Notes: generated by a model not told the origin, from the sequence alone. Positions 8,318-17,973 are shown, counted from the first letter of the stretch. The stretch: 64,000 nucleotides of DNA from Lachnospiraceae bacterium P6A3 (GCA_000702085.1 KL370861.1:374911-438910), one strand, 5' to 3'. A program made the numbers and translations.

Positions 8318-8761
8318 ATGAAAATCACTAAAGCGGAAGGATATAAGAAACCCAATTATGCAGTGGCTGTAGCGGCGGCAATGGCCATGGTTACGATTAC
8401 CGGATGCGGCGGCCCCAATCTTGAGGGTGCGGCTACCCTGGCCAATCCTGAAGAAGAGATTCAGTATGCCGGAGATATCTCGGTCGAGCAGATGAACAAT
8501 GTGATCGACTACGATGGCGGACTTGAGATGTATACGGAGCCTGAAGATGAAGTACAGCTTGAGGGAGAAGCAATGCCGCCGATTGATGAATCAGATGGTG
8601 AAGAAGACGGTAAAGAACTTGATGACTCCAAAGAGACTGAGTCTAAAGAGTTCTGCGAATCTGTAGATGACGAGCTTGTTCTTGCGGGAGATGTTACGGT
8701 CTGTGATCCCAATGACGATCTTGTTCTTGAAGGTGGTGCGCCCATATATGAAGAACCCTGA
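8318..8761 (+). CDS. Acidic lipobox-bearing repeat peptide, candidate radical-SAM substrate
   Basis: 147 aa with a strong ribosome binding site (AAGGAGG, then 8 nt to ATG). The N-terminus has a basic region containing GYKKPNYA, a hydrophobic core (about 14-28) and ITGC with Cys30 as a possible lipid-modified cysteine. The mature part is very acidic and contains five copies of a loose motif, hydrophobic-(E/A)-G-x-x-x: LEGAATL (35), YAGDISV (50), LEGEAMP (81), LAGDVTV (122) and LEGGAPI (137). Only two further cysteines occur, each in a Cys-x3-Asp arrangement (CESVD at 113, CDPND at 129). The next gene, 31 nt on, is a radical SAM/SPASM enzyme of the peptide-maturase type. A precursor of a ribosomally made, post-translationally modified lipopeptide is the best guess; a plain lipoprotein is the alternative. 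Confidence 0.65.
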   Translation: MKITKAEGYKKPNYAVAVAAAMAMVTITGCGGPNLEGAATLANPEEEIQYAGDISVEQMNNVIDYDGGLEMYTEPEDEVQLEGEAMPPIDESDGEEDGKELDDSKETESKEFCESVDDELVLAGDVTVCDPNDDLVLEGGAPIYEEP

Positions 8762-8792
8762 AATAACCCACTGAGACTGTGAATACAAAAAT

Positions 8793-9854
8793 ATGAATCT
8801 AACATTACATCTTACAGAAAACTGCAATATGGACTGTGCCTACTGTCTTCGTGAGAAATGTCCTAAGGATATGTCCGAAGATGTACTTTATAAGGCATGT
8901 GATCTTGCTTTTTCAAAGGGGCTCAGAGCAGGACTTTGCTTTTTCGGAGGAGAACCGCTTCTGAAAAAGGATCTTATCTATAAAGCTCTTGATTACTGCG
9001 AAGAAAAGTCGAAGCAGACCGGCATGAGATTTGACTGTAAGATGACTACAAACGGTTCGCTTCTTGATGAGGAATTCCTTAAGCGTGCCGTAAAGGCAAA
9101 GATGGGAATAGGTCTTTCCTTTGACGGAACTGCGCAGGACGTTTGCAGGGTATTTGTGGGCGGAAGACCGACATCACCTGTTGTCGAGGAGAAGGCAAAG
9201 CTTCTTCTTAAGTACATGCCGGATTCGACAGCACTTGCAACCATTGCTCCTCAGGCAGTTCCCTATTATGCGGAGTCTGTAAGATATCTTCATGAGCTTG
9301 GCTTCAAAAAGATTTCCATGGTCATTGCCTACGGCAAAAAAGTCACCTGGAAGGATGAAGATCTTGAACTGTTAAGAGATCAACTGGAAAAGACCTGTGA
9401 TTATATCAGGGAGTTATTCATAAAGGGTGACAAGATATTCGTGGGCCCCGTTTATTCCAAGATCGGTGAATGCATCAGGGATAAGAATCCCGCAGAGAAG
9501 TGTCACCTGGGAGTCCGGCAGACACCTGTAACACCTGCAGGAGAGTTATATCCCTGTACGTCATTTATCGGAGATCCCGATTATCTGCTTGGAAATGTAT
9601 TTGACGGAATCAATGAAGATAAAGTAATTGAAATTGCAAAAAGATCTGCAACACCGGCAACCTGCGTCGGCTGTGATCTCGTAAAGCGCTGTACCAATTC
9701 ATGCGGATGTGCCAACAGGATGAACACCGGTAATGAGAATGAGATTTCACCTCTTCAGTGTACATACGAGAGAATGCTTATAGAGATAAGCGATGCTCTG
9801 GGAGAGGAACTGTATCAAACAGATCCTGCAAGATTTGCAAAAGAATTCGCATGA
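8793..9854 (+). CDS. Radical SAM/SPASM domain protein, probable peptide maturase
   Basis: 353 aa, cytoplasmic. CX3CX2C (Cys11, Cys15, Cys18) in ENCNMDCAYC binds the SAM-cleaving 4Fe-4S cluster; FFGGEPLL is the conserved GGE region. A C-terminal SPASM domain with cysteines at about 237, 255, 291, 294, 300, 304 and 306, plus one in PLQC, would bind one or two auxiliary clusters. Enzymes of this layout install thioether, C-C or related crosslinks in peptides, or act as sulfatase maturases. No sulfatase is nearby, whereas a small repeat peptide lies immediately upstream, so peptide modification is inferred. There is no clear Shine-Dalgarno before this ATG, which suggests low expression relative to the peptide or coupling. 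Confidence 0.85.
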   Translation: MNLTLHLTENCNMDCAYCLREKCPKDMSEDVLYKACDLAFSKGLRAGLCFFGGEPLLKKDLIYKALDYCEEKSKQTGMRFDCKMTTNGSLLDEEFLKRAVKAKMGIGLSFDGTAQDVCRVFVGGRPTSPVVEEKAKLLLKYMPDSTALATIAPQAVPYYAESVRYLHELGFKKISMVIAYGKKVTWKDEDLELLRDQLEKTCDYIRELFIKGDKIFVGPVYSKIGECIRDKNPAEKCHLGVRQTPVTPAGELYPCTSFIGDPDYLLGNVFDGINEDKVIEIAKRSATPATCVGCDLVKRCTNSCGCANRMNTGNENEISPLQCTYERMLIEISDALGEELYQTDPARFAKEFA

Positions 9855-9871
9855 TAATTTAACAATGACTC

Positions 9872-9917
9872 AGGGAACTTTTTAATGATAAAATACCAAA
9901 AAGTTCCCTATTTTTTT
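9872..9917 (+). terminator. Intrinsic terminator after the radical SAM gene
   Basis: A 12-bp stem AGGGAACTTTTT/AAAAAGTTCCCT with a 14-nt loop is followed by ATTTTTTT. The start of the next gene lies only 20 nt further on. Confidence 0.85.
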
Positions 9918-9937
9918 ATTTAAACGCAGAGGAATAA

Positions 9938-11026
9938 ATGATGGCTGAAGAGTTTTTGACATTAATGGCTGATCTGGATGAAGAATCCCAGAAAATATTG
10001 AGCGGATGGTATGAGAAACTGCGTGAACAGGGCTTTACCGGTGTGCAGACTCAGAACCTTCCGTTTCATATAAGCATGGGCTCATTTTCATTGGATAAGG
10101 AATCTGAAGTTGTTGAAGAGATGAAGAAGCTCTCTGACCGCTTCCCGGTCATTCCTGTTCATATCAGCCATATCGGATTGTTTGAGGGTGGAAGAGTTCT
10201 GTATGCCGCTCCGGATATGAATCCTGCAGGTCTTCTGGATTTAAGACAGGCTATTCAAACGCAGACCGCTGAGAAATATCCGTGGACACCTCATTGTACT
10301 ATCATGATCGATGATGCCGAAACCATACAAAAAGCAATGCCGGTCCTGGTAAACAGTTTTCATACGTTCATGGCTAAGGTGACGAAATTGCACCTGTGTG
10401 CTTTTTGGCCGACCAGGGAGATTGCATGCGTAAATCTGGGCACATATCCTCCCGCTTCCGAGGCGGAAAGACTTTTGGAGGAGGCGGAAAGCTGTAATCC
10501 CGGACCTTGGGGAGATCACAGCAGGACCGCTGCGCATTGTGCCAAGGCAATAGCTGCAAGATCCGGAATGAATTCTGAAAAGGCATATGTTCTGGGATTG
10601 CTCCATGATATCGGACGGAAGTTTGGAAAGAGGCATCTGGGACATGTGTCAGATGGCTATTCCTATATGAAATCTCTCGGTTATGATGATGTGGCACGGA
10701 TTTGCCTTACACATTCTTTTAATGAGAAAGATATATCTAAATACATAGGTAAATTCGATACCACAGAAGAAGAGACAAGTCTGATAAAAGACAGTCTTGA
10801 CGCAGTTGAGCCTGATGATTATGATCGTCTGATACAGCTATGCGATTCCATTTCCGGTGCGGAAGGGGTTATGGATCAGATTGACCGAATGACTGATGTA
10901 AAGAATCGATACGGGGCTTATGATCAGGGTAAATGGGACACCAACATAAAACTTCGTGAATACTTTGAAGCAAAGATGGGCGAGGATCTTTACATAGCGG
11001 TAGATAAAGACAATTACAAACCATGA
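9938..11026 (+). CDS. Fusion of a 2H (LigT-like) phosphoesterase and an HD-domain hydrolase
   Basis: 362 aa, cytoplasmic. Residues about 1-175 carry the two His-x-Ser/Thr motifs of the 2H phosphoesterase superfamily (HIS at 44, HCT at 119), the fold of 2'-5' RNA ligases and cyclic phosphodiesterases. Residues about 180-345 form an HD domain: His194 in WGDHSRT, His223-Asp224 in LLHDIGRKFGKRH, and later His and Asp residues (CLTHSF, LCDSIS). Both halves are metal- or His-dependent phosphoester hydrolases, so the fusion may act on one nucleotide or RNA-end substrate in two steps; the substrate is unknown. AGAGGA lies 4 nt before the ATG; a second ATG follows directly at 9941. It is convergent with the - strand gene at 11066. 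Confidence 0.8.
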   Translation: MMAEEFLTLMADLDEESQKILSGWYEKLREQGFTGVQTQNLPFHISMGSFSLDKESEVVEEMKKLSDRFPVIPVHISHIGLFEGGRVLYAAPDMNPAGLLDLRQAIQTQTAEKYPWTPHCTIMIDDAETIQKAMPVLVNSFHTFMAKVTKLHLCAFWPTREIACVNLGTYPPASEAERLLEEAESCNPGPWGDHSRTAAHCAKAIAARSGMNSEKAYVLGLLHDIGRKFGKRHLGHVSDGYSYMKSLGYDDVARICLTHSFNEKDISKYIGKFDTTEEETSLIKDSLDAVEPDDYDRLIQLCDSISGAEGVMDQIDRMTDVKNRYGAYDQGKWDTNIKLREYFEAKMGEDLYIAVDKDNYKP

Positions 11027-11065
11027 TTCATAGTCCCGGGAGTGTTCCTTACATGCAAAACTATG

Positions 11066-11602
11066 TTAATCCGGATCTGAAGGGATTTTTCTTTTTCCGA
11101 TCACTCCGAAAGGCCAGAGTTCAATGGTGTTGTTTTCAATCACGAACTTCACCTTCAGGGAAATAAGGAGTTCAAACCAGAGGTTAAAATTTTTCCAAAA
11201 ACCGTGAGGCTGGATGGGGAGTACCAATCTTTTTCCGTTTATATAAATACCAATAGCGAAATTCCCCGAATCCTTATAATAATTTGGGTCGTTAACGAAT
11301 GCTTCGCTTATACTGCGGAGAGAATATGTTCTTTTATAGAATAGTAAATATCTGACAGTCAGCTTGCCGTCTTTTACTTCAATGCTTTCCGTTCCGACCG
11401 CAATGAGCCATATCAGAAAATATAACAGGCACAGTCCTGCTGTAAGGGCAAATATTTTTCCGCCGGTCGAATAGGTCTCCCAATTAATAAGAATGCTGTA
11501 TTTGATACATACATAAGCAAATCCTGCATAGAAGGCGGCTGAGGACAGTAAGATCCATCTCATGCGGTTATATGTTTTGAAATTAGCTTTTCTGATGTTC
11601 AT
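11066..11602 (-). CDS. Two-TM membrane protein with a PH-like C-terminal domain, function unknown
   Basis: 178 aa. Two hydrophobic helices at about residues 15-35 and 48-70 are followed by a soluble beta-rich domain (ESIEVKDGKLTVRYLLFYK, YSLRSISEAFV) that resembles bacterial PH-like domains in YcxB-type proteins. The C-terminus is therefore predicted cytoplasmic. No catalytic motif is visible. One of only two - strand genes in the window; it converges on the 2H-HD gene with 39 nt between stops and diverges from the 4-TM protein gene. Confidence 0.6.
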   Translation of the reverse strand: MNIRKANFKTYNRMRWILLSSAAFYAGFAYVCIKYSILINWETYSTGGKIFALTAGLCLLYFLIWLIAVGTESIEVKDGKLTVRYLLFYKRTYSLRSISEAFVNDPNYYKDSGNFAIGIYINGKRLVLPIQPHGFWKNFNLWFELLISLKVKFVIENNTIELWPFGVIGKRKIPSDPD

Positions 11603-11786
11603 GCAGAGCCTTTCCGGGGTTTTATTTGAGTAATTATATCATGTATGCCGAAGTCCGGTTTGAAGGATGGAATGGGAGAAGCCGGATAAAAACCGTATTA
11701 TATGCATAAATTTACGTAATTTGGGCGTTTTCACAAGCAAACCTCATATGATAATATCAATTTAAAAGGAGTTATGGGAGGTTTGC

Positions 11787-12281
11787 ATGGATAGCAGGGC
11801 AATGAAAAAAGTCGGAATCACCATGAGCGCATTCATGGGTATAGCAATGAGTTTCTTTTTGTCCCTGACAGGGACTGTCACTTCGGGACATTTTACCGTC
11901 CCCTCCTGGCTGATAAGCTTTGTTATCAGCGGTCTGATCTCAATGGTCATCGGAATCATCGTTCCCATGAAGAAGGTCAATGATAAAATTGTGGGAGTTT
12001 TTAAGCTTCCTCCCTTTTCTTTTGCCGGAAGGTGCCTTGAGAGTTTTGTTTCGGATCTTATCTATACTCCGATAATGACATTTTGCATGGTGTTTTTCGC
12101 TTATAAATCAGCGATTGCTCACGGAGCCCCCGCGGAAAGCATGAATCTCGGAAGGATGTTTTTAAGCTCGTTTTTCATCTGCTTTGTGGTGGGATTTGTA
12201 CTGATAATCATCCTTATGCCAATCTTCCTTAAAATAGCCATGAAGATGCATGGAATCGATCCTTCGCAAAAACCCATGTAA
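11787..12281 (+). CDS. Four-TM membrane protein of unknown function (DUF2798-like)
   Basis: 164 aa with four predicted helices (about 8-28, 42-62, 85-108 and 128-152). Two helical hairpins of similar spacing suggest a duplicated two-helix unit, as in DUF2798-type proteins, but the resemblance is weak. A GGAG upstream (TTAAAAGGAGTTATGGGAGG) supports the start. The 185-nt divergent intergenic region before it is AT-rich; a GATAAT at 11750-11755 could be a -10 box but no good -35 is visible. Confidence 0.6.
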   Translation: MDSRAMKKVGITMSAFMGIAMSFFLSLTGTVTSGHFTVPSWLISFVISGLISMVIGIIVPMKKVNDKIVGVFKLPPFSFAGRCLESFVSDLIYTPIMTFCMVFFAYKSAIAHGAPAESMNLGRMFLSSFFICFVVGFVLIIILMPIFLKIAMKMHGIDPSQKPM

Positions 12282-12319
12282 ATTAAAAAAATTTTTTCAA
12301 AAAAATAAAAGGGATTACT

Positions 12320-12356
12320 AAGCCGGCTCGGTATATATATACTGGCCGGTTTTTTT
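12320..12356 (+). terminator. Intrinsic terminator before dgt
   Basis: Imperfect stem built from CCGGCT and GGTAT pairing with ATACTGGCCGG (one bulge each side), followed by seven T residues. The dgt ribosome binding site AGGAG begins 3 nt after the T-run. Confidence 0.7.
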
Positions 12357-12369
12357 ATAGGAGATTGCC

Positions 12370-13377
12370 ATGAAAGTCAGAGAAATGCTCGAAGAGCGTG
12401 AGGAGCAGATTTTAAGCCCTTACGCATCACTTTCCAAAAATTCAAAAGGACGTGACACGGACGAGCCTCAGTGTGATATCAGACCCGTCTATCAGAGGGA
12501 CAGGGACAGAATAGTCCACTGCAAAGCTTTCAGAAGGCTGAAGGATAAGACCCAGGTCTATCTGATCCCCGAGGGTGATCATTACAGGACGAGACTTACC
12601 CATACGCTGGAGGTTTCGCAGATAGCACGTACCATCTCCAAGGCACTGAGACTGAACGAGGACCTTACCGAAGCCATTGCCCTCGGCCACGATCTGGGAC
12701 ATACCCCCTTCGGACATGCGGGGGAAAGAGCTCTGGCATCCGTTTGTCCCTACGGATTTAAACATAACGAGCAGAGTGTCAGAACCGTCGAAAAGCTTGA
12801 AAAAGACGGAAAAGGCCTTAACCTTACATGGGAAGTCAGAGACGGAATATTGAATCACCAGACTTCACTAATGCCTCATACGCTTGAAGGCAAGGTCGTC
12901 AGACTTTCCGATAAGATCGCATATATCCATCACGATATGGATGATGCGGTAAGAGGCGGAGTTCTCACGGAACTTGATGTTCCCGAATCAATCAGAAAGG
13001 TTCTCGGATCCACTCCCGGAGACAGACTTGATACCTTTATGCACGATATCATCACAAACAGCACCGATAAGAATGATATCTGCATGACGGAGCAGGTGGC
13101 TCAGGCGATGAAGGATATCAGACAGTTCATGTTTGACAGGGTATATACCAATCCCGACATCAAATCCGAAGAGGGTAAGGCCGAGACACTTGTCATAACA
13201 CTTTACGATTATTATCTCCATCATCCCGACAAGCTTCCCGAGGAAAACAGAAGGATGGTCGCAGAAGGCGAGAAACTTGAAATAGCCGTTTGCGATTTTG
13301 TCGGAGCCATGACGGACAGATTCGCAATCCTTACATATAATGACTTATTTGTTCCCAAATCATGGGAGATGATTTAA
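12370..13377 (+). CDS. dgt: Deoxyguanosine triphosphate triphosphohydrolase-like HD protein
   Basis: 335 aa, cytoplasmic. The HD-domain signature is clear: RTRLTHTLEVSQIA supplies the first His, LGHDLGHTPFGHAGE the HD pair and further His residues, and HHDMDDAV the later ligands. Family members release tripolyphosphate from dNTPs, adjusting dNTP pools. The length matches the shorter dGTPase type-2 proteins of Firmicutes. AGGAG lies 6 nt before the ATG. It is the first gene of a dgt-dnaG-rpoD-trmK group, a common clostridial arrangement, with only 3 nt between its stop and dnaG. A terminator directly upstream implies transcription by read-through or an internal promoter. Confidence 0.85.
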   Translation: MKVREMLEEREEQILSPYASLSKNSKGRDTDEPQCDIRPVYQRDRDRIVHCKAFRRLKDKTQVYLIPEGDHYRTRLTHTLEVSQIARTISKALRLNEDLTEAIALGHDLGHTPFGHAGERALASVCPYGFKHNEQSVRTVEKLEKDGKGLNLTWEVRDGILNHQTSLMPHTLEGKVVRLSDKIAYIHHDMDDAVRGGVLTELDVPESIRKVLGSTPGDRLDTFMHDIITNSTDKNDICMTEQVAQAMKDIRQFMFDRVYTNPDIKSEEGKAETLVITLYDYYLHHPDKLPEENRRMVAEGEKLEIAVCDFVGAMTDRFAILTYNDLFVPKSWEMI

Positions 13378-13380
13378 CAG

Positions 13381-15180
13381 ATGAGATTTTCCGACGAATT
13401 CATAGAGGAAGTAAAAGCCCGTAATGACATCCTTGATGTTGTCGGCAGCTACATTCCTCTGAAGAAAAAAGGGAATAATTACTGGGGACTGTGTCCTTTT
13501 CATAACGAGAAGACTCCGTCTTTCTCCGTTTACCCGCCCAAGCAGATGTTTCACTGCTTCGGATGCGGCGAAGGCGGTAATGCCATCACATTCGTAATGA
13601 AGTACGAGAATGCTTCATTTGCGGAGGCGGTCAAGATTCTGGCAGAGCGTGCCGGGATGGAGGTCAAGGGGGCGGAAGAGACCGAGGAAGAAAAGGCAAG
13701 GCGTTCCAAAGCCGATATCCTGCGCCAGATTAATTCGGATGCCGCACTGTTTTTTATGAATAACCTTAATACTCCTCACGGAGAAAAGGGACTCAGGTAT
13801 CTGAAGGACAGAGGACTTTCTGATGATACCATCAGACATTTCGGTCTCGGCTTTGCCGGAAATAACGGCAGGGAAGTGGTTGAGGCTCTCAGGAAGAAGG
13901 GCTATTCCGACGAGATGCTGGTAGCGGCGGGGATAGCAACCAACTCCGAAAAGTACGGTATGGGATGTTCTTTTTTCGGAAGAGTGATGTTCCCGATAAT
14001 AAGCGCCGATAAGAAGGTCATCGGATTCGGCGGAAGAGTTCTGGGGAGCGGCGAGCCGAAATACCTAAACACTTCGGAAACACAGATCTTCGATAAGAGA
14101 AGAAATCTCTACGGATATAATTTTGCGAAACGCGCGAGAAAAGATTACTACATTCTCTGCGAAGGCTATATGGATGTAATATCCATGCACCAGGCCGGAT
14201 TTGATACGGCGGTGGCATCTCTGGGAACAGCATTTACCGAAGAACAGGCAGCCATGATCAAAAGAGACAGGAAGGAAGTCTACCTGGCCTACGACATGGA
14301 TGAAGCGGGTGAAAAAGCAGCGCTCAAGGCAGTAAGGATGCTCACTGCGGTGGGGATAACGCCTAAGAGGATCAGTTTGAAACCCTGCAAGGATCCGGAT
14401 GAATTTCTGAACCGGTACGGAACGGATGAATTCACAAAGAGGCTGGAGAGTGCCGAGAACGGATTCCTGTATATCGAAGACAGGGTTCGGGATAAGTACA
14501 ACTTATCGGATCCCGAAGAGAAGTATAAATGCGAGCGCGAGATAGTCGAGAACCTGTGGATGTTTGCGGGCGATGAGGTGAGGATGAACACCTACGCTCC
14601 GGAACTTGCCAAGAGGTACGGCTACACAGCTTCCGAAATATCCGGGCTTTTGGAAGAGACAAGACCACGTGAATACGCGAGAAAAGATGACAGAAATTTC
14701 GGTTCCGCTTATTCGCCGCCAAAGAAACCTTCCGGCAGGAAAAAAGAAAACGAATGGACGAGTGCCGAAAGTTCTCTTTTGACCTGGATAACGGATGAGC
14801 CGGATATCTACAAGGTAGTAAAGAGATATCTTAAGCCGGATGATTTCTCGCCGGGCCCATGCAGGGAAATCGCAATCCTGTCGTTTGAAATGCTTGATGA
14901 AGGTGAGTTCAGTATCGATAAACTCATGGCACGGCTTGAGAACGGTGAAATGATAAACGATGCAACGGGAATACTTCAGAATTCGGCACCGGATATAGAT
15001 ACGGCCGAAAAGCGTATGGGAATGCTGAAGGATCTGATAATAAGCGTCATGGAGCGAAAGTGTGAACTGCTTGCTTCAGGCGATGATCCCGAGAAAGAAA
15101 TGAAAGTTTTTACCACCAGACTTGAAATTGACAGATTAAGATCCGGAAAGCTCCGGATGAGTGACGAGGAGGAGTCCTGA
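13381..15180 (+). CDS. dnaG: DNA primase
   Basis: 599 aa. N-terminal zinc-binding domain with [13 protein letters not shown] and [11 protein letters not shown] (CHC2 type, about residues 40-65); the catalytic TOPRIM core has [10 protein letters not shown] and the acidic [14 protein letters not shown] motif (about 255-310); the C-terminal region (after about 440) is the helicase-binding domain. Makes RNA primers for replication with DnaB. Length is normal for the family. Overlaps nothing; the rpoD start follows 1 nt after its stop, so translational coupling is likely. Confidence 0.95.
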   Translation: MRFSDEFIEEVKARNDILDVVGSYIPLKKKGNNYWGLCPFHNEKTPSFSVYPPKQMFHCFGCGEGGNAITFVMKYENASFAEAVKILAERAGMEVKGAEETEEEKARRSKADILRQINSDAALFFMNNLNTPHGEKGLRYLKDRGLSDDTIRHFGLGFAGNNGREVVEALRKKGYSDEMLVAAGIATNSEKYGMGCSFFGRVMFPIISADKKVIGFGGRVLGSGEPKYLNTSETQIFDKRRNLYGYNFAKRARKDYYILCEGYMDVISMHQAGFDTAVASLGTAFTEEQAAMIKRDRKEVYLAYDMDEAGEKAALKAVRMLTAVGITPKRISLKPCKDPDEFLNRYGTDEFTKRLESAENGFLYIEDRVRDKYNLSDPEEKYKCEREIVENLWMFAGDEVRMNTYAPELAKRYGYTASEISGLLEETRPREYARKDDRNFGSAYSPPKKPSGRKKENEWTSAESSLLTWITDEPDIYKVVKRYLKPDDFSPGPCREIAILSFEMLDEGEFSIDKLMARLENGEMINDATGILQNSAPDIDTAEKRMGMLKDLIISVMERKCELLASGDDPEKEMKVFTTRLEIDRLRSGKLRMSDEEES

Positions 15181-15181
15181 A

Positions 15182-17278
15182 ATGGCTAAGAAAGAAGATA
15201 AGAATACCAAGAAGAATGTAAAGGCAGCTTCCAAGCCTGCCGCAAAGCCCGCTGCAAAGAAAGCGCCTGCAAAGGCAGCAAAGCCTGCTGCCAAAAAGGC
15301 ATCCGCAAAGCCGGCAAAGGCAGCAAAGCCCGCTAAACCTGCAGTAAAGAAGGCTCCTGCAAAGTCAGCAAAGCCTGCTGCTAAAAAGGCCGCCGCAAAA
15401 CCGGTAAAGGCAACAAAGCCTGTGGCAAAGAAGGCACCTGCAAAGGCAGTAAAGCCCGCAGCAAAGGCATCTGCAAAGAAGGCACCTGCAAAGGCAGTAA
15501 AGCCCGCAGCAAAGGCATCTGCAAAGAAGGCACCCGCAAAGGCAGTAAAGCCCGCGGCAAAGGCACCCGCAAAGAAGGCGCCTGCAAAGGCAGTAAAGCC
15601 CGCAGCAAAGGCATCCGCAAAGAAGGCGCCTGCAAAGACGGTAAAGCCCGCAGCAAAGCCCGCTGCAAAGAAGGCGCCTGCAAAGCAGGTAAAGCCTGCA
15701 GCAAAGGCATCTGCAAAGAAGGCACCTGCAAAGGCTGTAAAGCCTGCAGCAAAGGCACCCGCAAAGAAGGCACCCGCAAAGCCGGTAAAGCCTGCAGCAA
15801 AGACGCCCGCAAAGAAGGCACCCGCAAAGCCCGTAAAGAATACGAAGCCCGTTAAGAACACCAAGCCTGCTGCAAAAACACCTGCCAAGCCCGCAAAGCC
15901 CGAGAAGGTGGTTTCGAAGCCGGCAAAGGCAGATAACAAAAATCAGGATAAGAAAAAGAGGGGAGAGGTAAACTCTGCTCCCGAAAAAGCACCAAAGAAA
16001 GGAAGGGCGACTGCTGAAGCGGCCGGCTCAGGTAAGAGTGCGGACAATTCAAAGAAACCCATGAAGGACGGTTCCGGTAGTATCAAAGGTATGGATAGAG
16101 ATGGTAAGAATGCACCTGATTCTCAGGAAAATGAAGGTGCACTGGATGAAAAGATCACTGAGGTAGTAAACAGCCTCATTAAGAAAGCAAAGAAGGGTTC
16201 TAAACCCGTTGAACTTGATTACACAATGATCGTTGATGCCGTAATGAAGGTTACCGACGATGATGAAATGGTAGATAAGGTAATCGATATGCTCGGAAAG
16301 AACGGAGTTGATGTTCTTCCCATGGAGCCCATCGGTTCCGAAATCGATGATTTTGAACTGGGAGAGCCCAGTGCGGACGATCTTGCAGAGACCGAAGACG
16401 AAGGCGTTGAGAAGATCGACATTGATTCCCTTGTGGAAGGTGTAAGCATTGAAGATCCTGTCCGTATGTATCTTAAAGAAATCGGTAAGGTTCCTCTTCT
16501 TACCGCAGAGGAAGAGATCGAACTTGCAAAGCGTATGGAGAAGGGCGATGAAGAGGCGAAGAACGCACTTGCCGAAGCTAACCTCAGACTTGTTGTTTCC
16601 ATCGCAAAGAGATATGTGGGAAGAGGAATGCTTTTCCTTGATCTGATTCAGGAAGGAAATCTCGGCCTTATCAAAGCGGTTGAGAAATTTGACTACCGCA
16701 AAGGCTACAAGTTCTCAACCTACGCAACTTGGTGGATCAGACAGGCAATCACCAGAGCGATTGCGGATCAGGCACGTACCATCAGAATTCCCGTTCACAT
16801 GGTTGAGACCATTAACAAGCTTATCCGTGTAAGCCGTCAGCTCCTTCAGACTCTCGGAAGAGAACCCAGCCCCGAAGAGATCGCACAGGAGATGAACATT
16901 CCCGAAGAGAAGGTCCGTGAGATCCTCAAGATTTCACAGGAGCCCGTATCTCTTGAGACTCCCATCGGTGAAGAGGAGGATTCACATCTCGGTGATTTCA
17001 TCGAGGATGACAATGTTCCCGCTCCCGCAGAGGCAGCTACACAGATGCTTCTCAGAGAACAGCTCGATAAGGTTCTCGATTCACTTACCGACAGAGAAAA
17101 GAAGGTATTAAGACTTCGTTTCGGTCTTGATGACGGAAGACAGCGTACTCTCGAAGAGGTAGGAAAAGAATTCAATGTAACCCGTGAGAGAATCAGACAG
17201 ATCGAGGCTAAGGCACTTCGTAAGCTTCGTCATCCCAGCCGTTCAAAACAGCTCAAGGATTACCTGGAGGATACATGA
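15182..17278 (+). CDS. rpoD: Primary sigma factor RpoD/SigA with long Lys/Ala/Pro repeat N-terminus
   Basis: 698 aa from the ATG at 15182, chosen because GAGGAGGA lies just upstream inside dnaG; an in-frame upstream start at 15161 is less likely. Residues about 11-243 are almost entirely Lys, Ala and Pro, including eight consecutive 16-residue units of the type [16 protein letters not shown] (nt 15434-15817, 48-bp period). A polar linker and a short region-1.1-like helical domain (about 325-400) follow. Canonical sigma70 regions start at about 423 ([16 protein letters not shown]), with [27 protein letters not shown] (region 2), and [20 protein letters not shown] (region 4). Directs RNA polymerase to housekeeping promoters. 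The protein is about 300 residues longer than typical Firmicute SigA. Co-transcribed with dnaG and trmK. Confidence 0.95.
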   Translation: MAKKEDKNTKKNVKAASKPAAKPAAKKAPAKAAKPAAKKASAKPAKAAKPAKPAVKKAPAKSAKPAAKKAAAKPVKATKPVAKKAPAKAVKPAAKASAKKAPAKAVKPAAKASAKKAPAKAVKPAAKAPAKKAPAKAVKPAAKASAKKAPAKTVKPAAKPAAKKAPAKQVKPAAKASAKKAPAKAVKPAAKAPAKKAPAKPVKPAAKTPAKKAPAKPVKNTKPVKNTKPAAKTPAKPAKPEKVVSKPAKADNKNQDKKKRGEVNSAPEKAPKKGRATAEAAGSGKSADNSKKPMKDGSGSIKGMDRDGKNAPDSQENEGALDEKITEVVNSLIKKAKKGSKPVELDYTMIVDAVMKVTDDDEMVDKVIDMLGKNGVDVLPMEPIGSEIDDFELGEPSADDLAETEDEGVEKIDIDSLVEGVSIEDPVRMYLKEIGKVPLLTAEEEIELAKRMEKGDEEAKNALAEANLRLVVSIAKRYVGRGMLFLDLIQEGNLGLIKAVEKFDYRKGYKFSTYATWWIRQAITRAIADQARTIRIPVHMVETINKLIRVSRQLLQTLGREPSPEEIAQEMNIPEEKVREILKISQEPVSLETPIGEEEDSHLGDFIEDDNVPAPAEAATQMLLREQLDKVLDSLTDREKKVLRLRFGLDDGRQRTLEEVGKEFNVTRERIRQIEAKALRKLRHPSRSKQLKDYLEDT
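15434..15817 (+). repeat. Eight tandem 48-bp repeats inside rpoD
   Basis: Eight in-frame units of 48 bp, each encoding a variant of [16 protein letters not shown]. Units 1, 2 and 4 encode the same peptide; units 3 and 7 match each other and the rest differ at one to three residues. Third-position drift (CCT/CCC, GCA/GCG) shows the array is old enough to have diverged. Less regular K/A/P-rich sequence flanks it on both sides (about 15212-15433 and 15818-15910). Confidence 0.9.
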
Positions 17279-17973
17279 GGCTTTCGGACAGACTTGAAAG
17301 CATTATAGAACTGGTTCCGAGAGGTGAGATATGTGCCGATATCGGATGTGACCACGGTTTTACATCCATAGAACTGATAAGCAGACAGATCTCACCCTCG
17401 GTTGTAGCTTCGGATCTTCGCGAGGGACCTCTTGCAAGTGCCCGGGAAAACATAAAAAACGCCGGGCTTGAAGATAAGATAAAGCTTATGATCTCCGACG
17501 GCTTCGATGCATATGAGCCCGGTGAAGTAAGCACCGCGGTAATCGCCGGAATGGGCGGAGTCCTTATTAAGGATATGCTGATTAAGGGAATTGAATGCGT
17601 CCGTAAAATGGGTGCTTTTGTAGTACAGCCCCAGTCCAACATTCCGGAATTCCGTAATTTTCTCAGATTAAACGGTTACGAAATAGAACGCAATGAGATC
17701 GTAATTGATGCCGGAAAGTATTATTTTCCCATGAGGATCAGATATACCGGCAGGGATACATCGGGTGAGGATGTTTCCGTTACACCCGAAGACAGATACG
17801 GTGCGGATCTTATCAGAGAAAACAGAGGGCTTTCGGATTATCTTGATTTTCAGATGGAATCATATGAGAAGATCTGTGACAGACTCCGCAAGGAAGACGG
17901 AATGCACGATGACAGAACCGTTGAAATGAAGTCACTCATGGATCTTAACCGCAGTATCAGATGCAATTTTTAA
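17275..17973 (+). CDS. trmK: tRNA (adenine(22)-N1)-methyltransferase
   Basis: 232 aa; its ATG overlaps the rpoD stop (ATGA at 17275-17278). The opening [29 protein letters not shown]-type region (split by the SAM-binding loop ADIGCDHG at about 22-29) and [12 protein letters not shown] are signatures of the TrmK/YqfN family, which methylates A22 in the D loop of tRNAs with SAM. The C-terminal coiled-coil helix is present. Position directly after rpoD is conserved in Firmicutes. Confidence 0.9.
   Translation: MRLSDRLESIIELVPRGEICADIGCDHGFTSIELISRQISPSVVASDLREGPLASARENIKNAGLEDKIKLMISDGFDAYEPGEVSTAVIAGMGGVLIKDMLIKGIECVRKMGAFVVQPQSNIPEFRNFLRLNGYEIERNEIVIDAGKYYFPMRIRYTGRDTSGEDVSVTPEDRYGADLIRENRGLSDYLDFQMESYEKICDRLRKEDGMHDDRTVEMKSLMDLNRSIRCNF

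Noticed and set aside
15434-15817. Tandem 48-bp repeats as a CRISPR array
   Set aside because: Units are contiguous, in frame and without spacers.
15136-15939. 267-aa open frame on the - strand, Phe/Ala/Gly repeats
   Set aside because: It is the mirror of the Lys/Ala/Pro repeat in rpoD; codon pattern and lack of a ribosome binding site show it is not a gene.
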